Assembly: GCF_947493565.1 (NCBI RefSeq)
Contig: NZ_CANLRG010000010.1
Span: forward strand, 37,329-101,328
DNA length: 64,000 nucleotides
Direction: 5' to 3'
Source of the DNA: an uncultured Lutibacter sp.
GTDB taxonomy: Bacteria > Bacteroidota > Bacteroidia > Flavobacteriales > Flavobacteriaceae
In this document: piece by piece, positions 63,809 through 64,000 of the stretch
How positions within the stretch are numbered: the stretch's first letter is position 1
How the letters are laid out: each line of letters begins with the position of its first letter
The notes under the pieces: model-generated
Told to the model about the DNA's origin: nothing
What the model saw: the letters and a program-made list of their open reading frames with translations, nothing else
The model's database searches: none
Position numbers and translations under genes: made by a program

Positions 63809-63856
63809 ATTTATCCTCTTTAAAAGTGTAAAAATTAATCATAAAAGAGGATAAAT
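63809..63856. repeat. 13-bp perfect inverted repeat upstream of the HTCS
   Basis: ATTTATCCTCTTT (63809-63821) and AAAGAGGATAAAT (63844-63856), with a 22-nt spacer. Confidence 0.6.
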
Positions 63857-63878
63857 TTTACATAAAAGACTTTTTATT

Positions 63879-63916
63879 AAAAATCACTACTTGTTAGCTA
63901 AAAATATCTACTTGTT
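63879..63916. repeat. Direct repeats at 21-bp period (AraC-type site candidate)
   Basis: AAAAATCACTACTTGTT (63879-63895) and AAAAATATCTACTTGTT (63900-63916) differ at two of 17 positions. The 21-bp period, two helical turns, fits binding of two AraC-type domains to one DNA face. Confidence 0.55.
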
Positions 63917-64000
63917 TTAAAAATCTAATCATCACTTTTGAGAAACTAAAATTGAGTTTTCTAACCAAAGAGATGTCGATAATAAACTTAATAAACTGAT

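Larger units (their letters stand above)
63708..64000. promoter_or_regulatory. Upstream region of the HTCS gene with two repeat signals
   Basis: 293 bp, AT-rich, no gene seen. It contains a 13-bp inverted repeat (63809-63856) and a 17-bp direct repeat with a 21-bp period (63879-63916). The window ends here. Confidence 0.5.

Noticed and set aside
1..64000. CRISPR array
   Set aside because: No regularly spaced repeat-spacer pattern seen; the recurring palindromes are dispersed, not arrayed, and no cas gene is present.

Overview
The window is a low-GC Bacteroidota chromosome, most likely a marine-type Flavobacteriaceae. The evidence is a GldA-type gliding ABC ATPase, a DnaE with a fused proofreading exonuclease, an RNF operon, a ribosomal protein S16 with a long Ala/Glu tail, Bacteroidota-style promoters (-7 box TAnnTTTG), a hybrid two-component regulator (HTCS) and CTnDOT-like integrases. 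I cannot name the species.

Layout. (1) 1-12222, core chromosome: end of gldA, convergent dnaE, rseC-rnfBCDGEA, rpsP-rimM and tRNA-Ser(GGA). (2) 12201-46497, integrative element 1 (about 34.3 kb), inserted in the 3' end of tRNA-Ser and bounded by a 28-bp direct repeat. Its left end holds a tyrosine integrase, an RteC-like protein, an excisionase-like HTH protein and a small replication pair (DnaD/DnaT-like protein and DnaC-like ATPase). The cargo is a metal-resistance block: CzcA-type RND pump fused to its outer-membrane channel, adaptor, Fur-family regulator, Zn/Cd P-type ATPase, CusA-type RND pump, TolC-like channel, multicopper oxidase fused to a CopB-like barrel, CopA ATPase, Cu adaptor and small metal-binding lipoproteins. 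A 1.6-kb stretch without genes follows, then a frameshifted SLOG gene, a three-gene ABC-3C-type conflict system and a phage-like mini-cassette of unknown function. (3) 46480-57068, element 2 (about 10.6 kb), stacked behind element 1 at the same tRNA site. It has its own integrase, RteC-position protein, HTH protein and BT4734-type primase-like protein. Its cargo includes a serine recombinase with a 53-aa partner, a tandem-repeat secreted protein, a secreted MORN/YwqK-like protein overlapping a GIY-YIG protein, and a membrane-spanning Kelch/winged-helix sensor. (4) 57069-64000, chromosome again: the displaced tRNA terminator, a GMC oxidoreductase with its small subunit, and a convergent HTCS.

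How the parts fit. The two elements share one plan: int, RteC-position gene, xis-like gene and replication gene at the left, arm-type repeats at both ends, and shared sequence motifs in front of both int and xis. Three nested copies of the tRNA 3' end and two tRNA-type terminators suggest that element 2 entered first and element 1 second. Neither element carries a recognisable relaxase, coupling protein or conjugation machinery, so both look mobilisable, satellite-like or immobile. The best candidates for undescribed biology are the phage-like cassette at 44359-46305, the secreted-protein/GIY-YIG cluster with the Kelch sensor at 52264-56698, and the regulatory repeat systems of the two integration modules.
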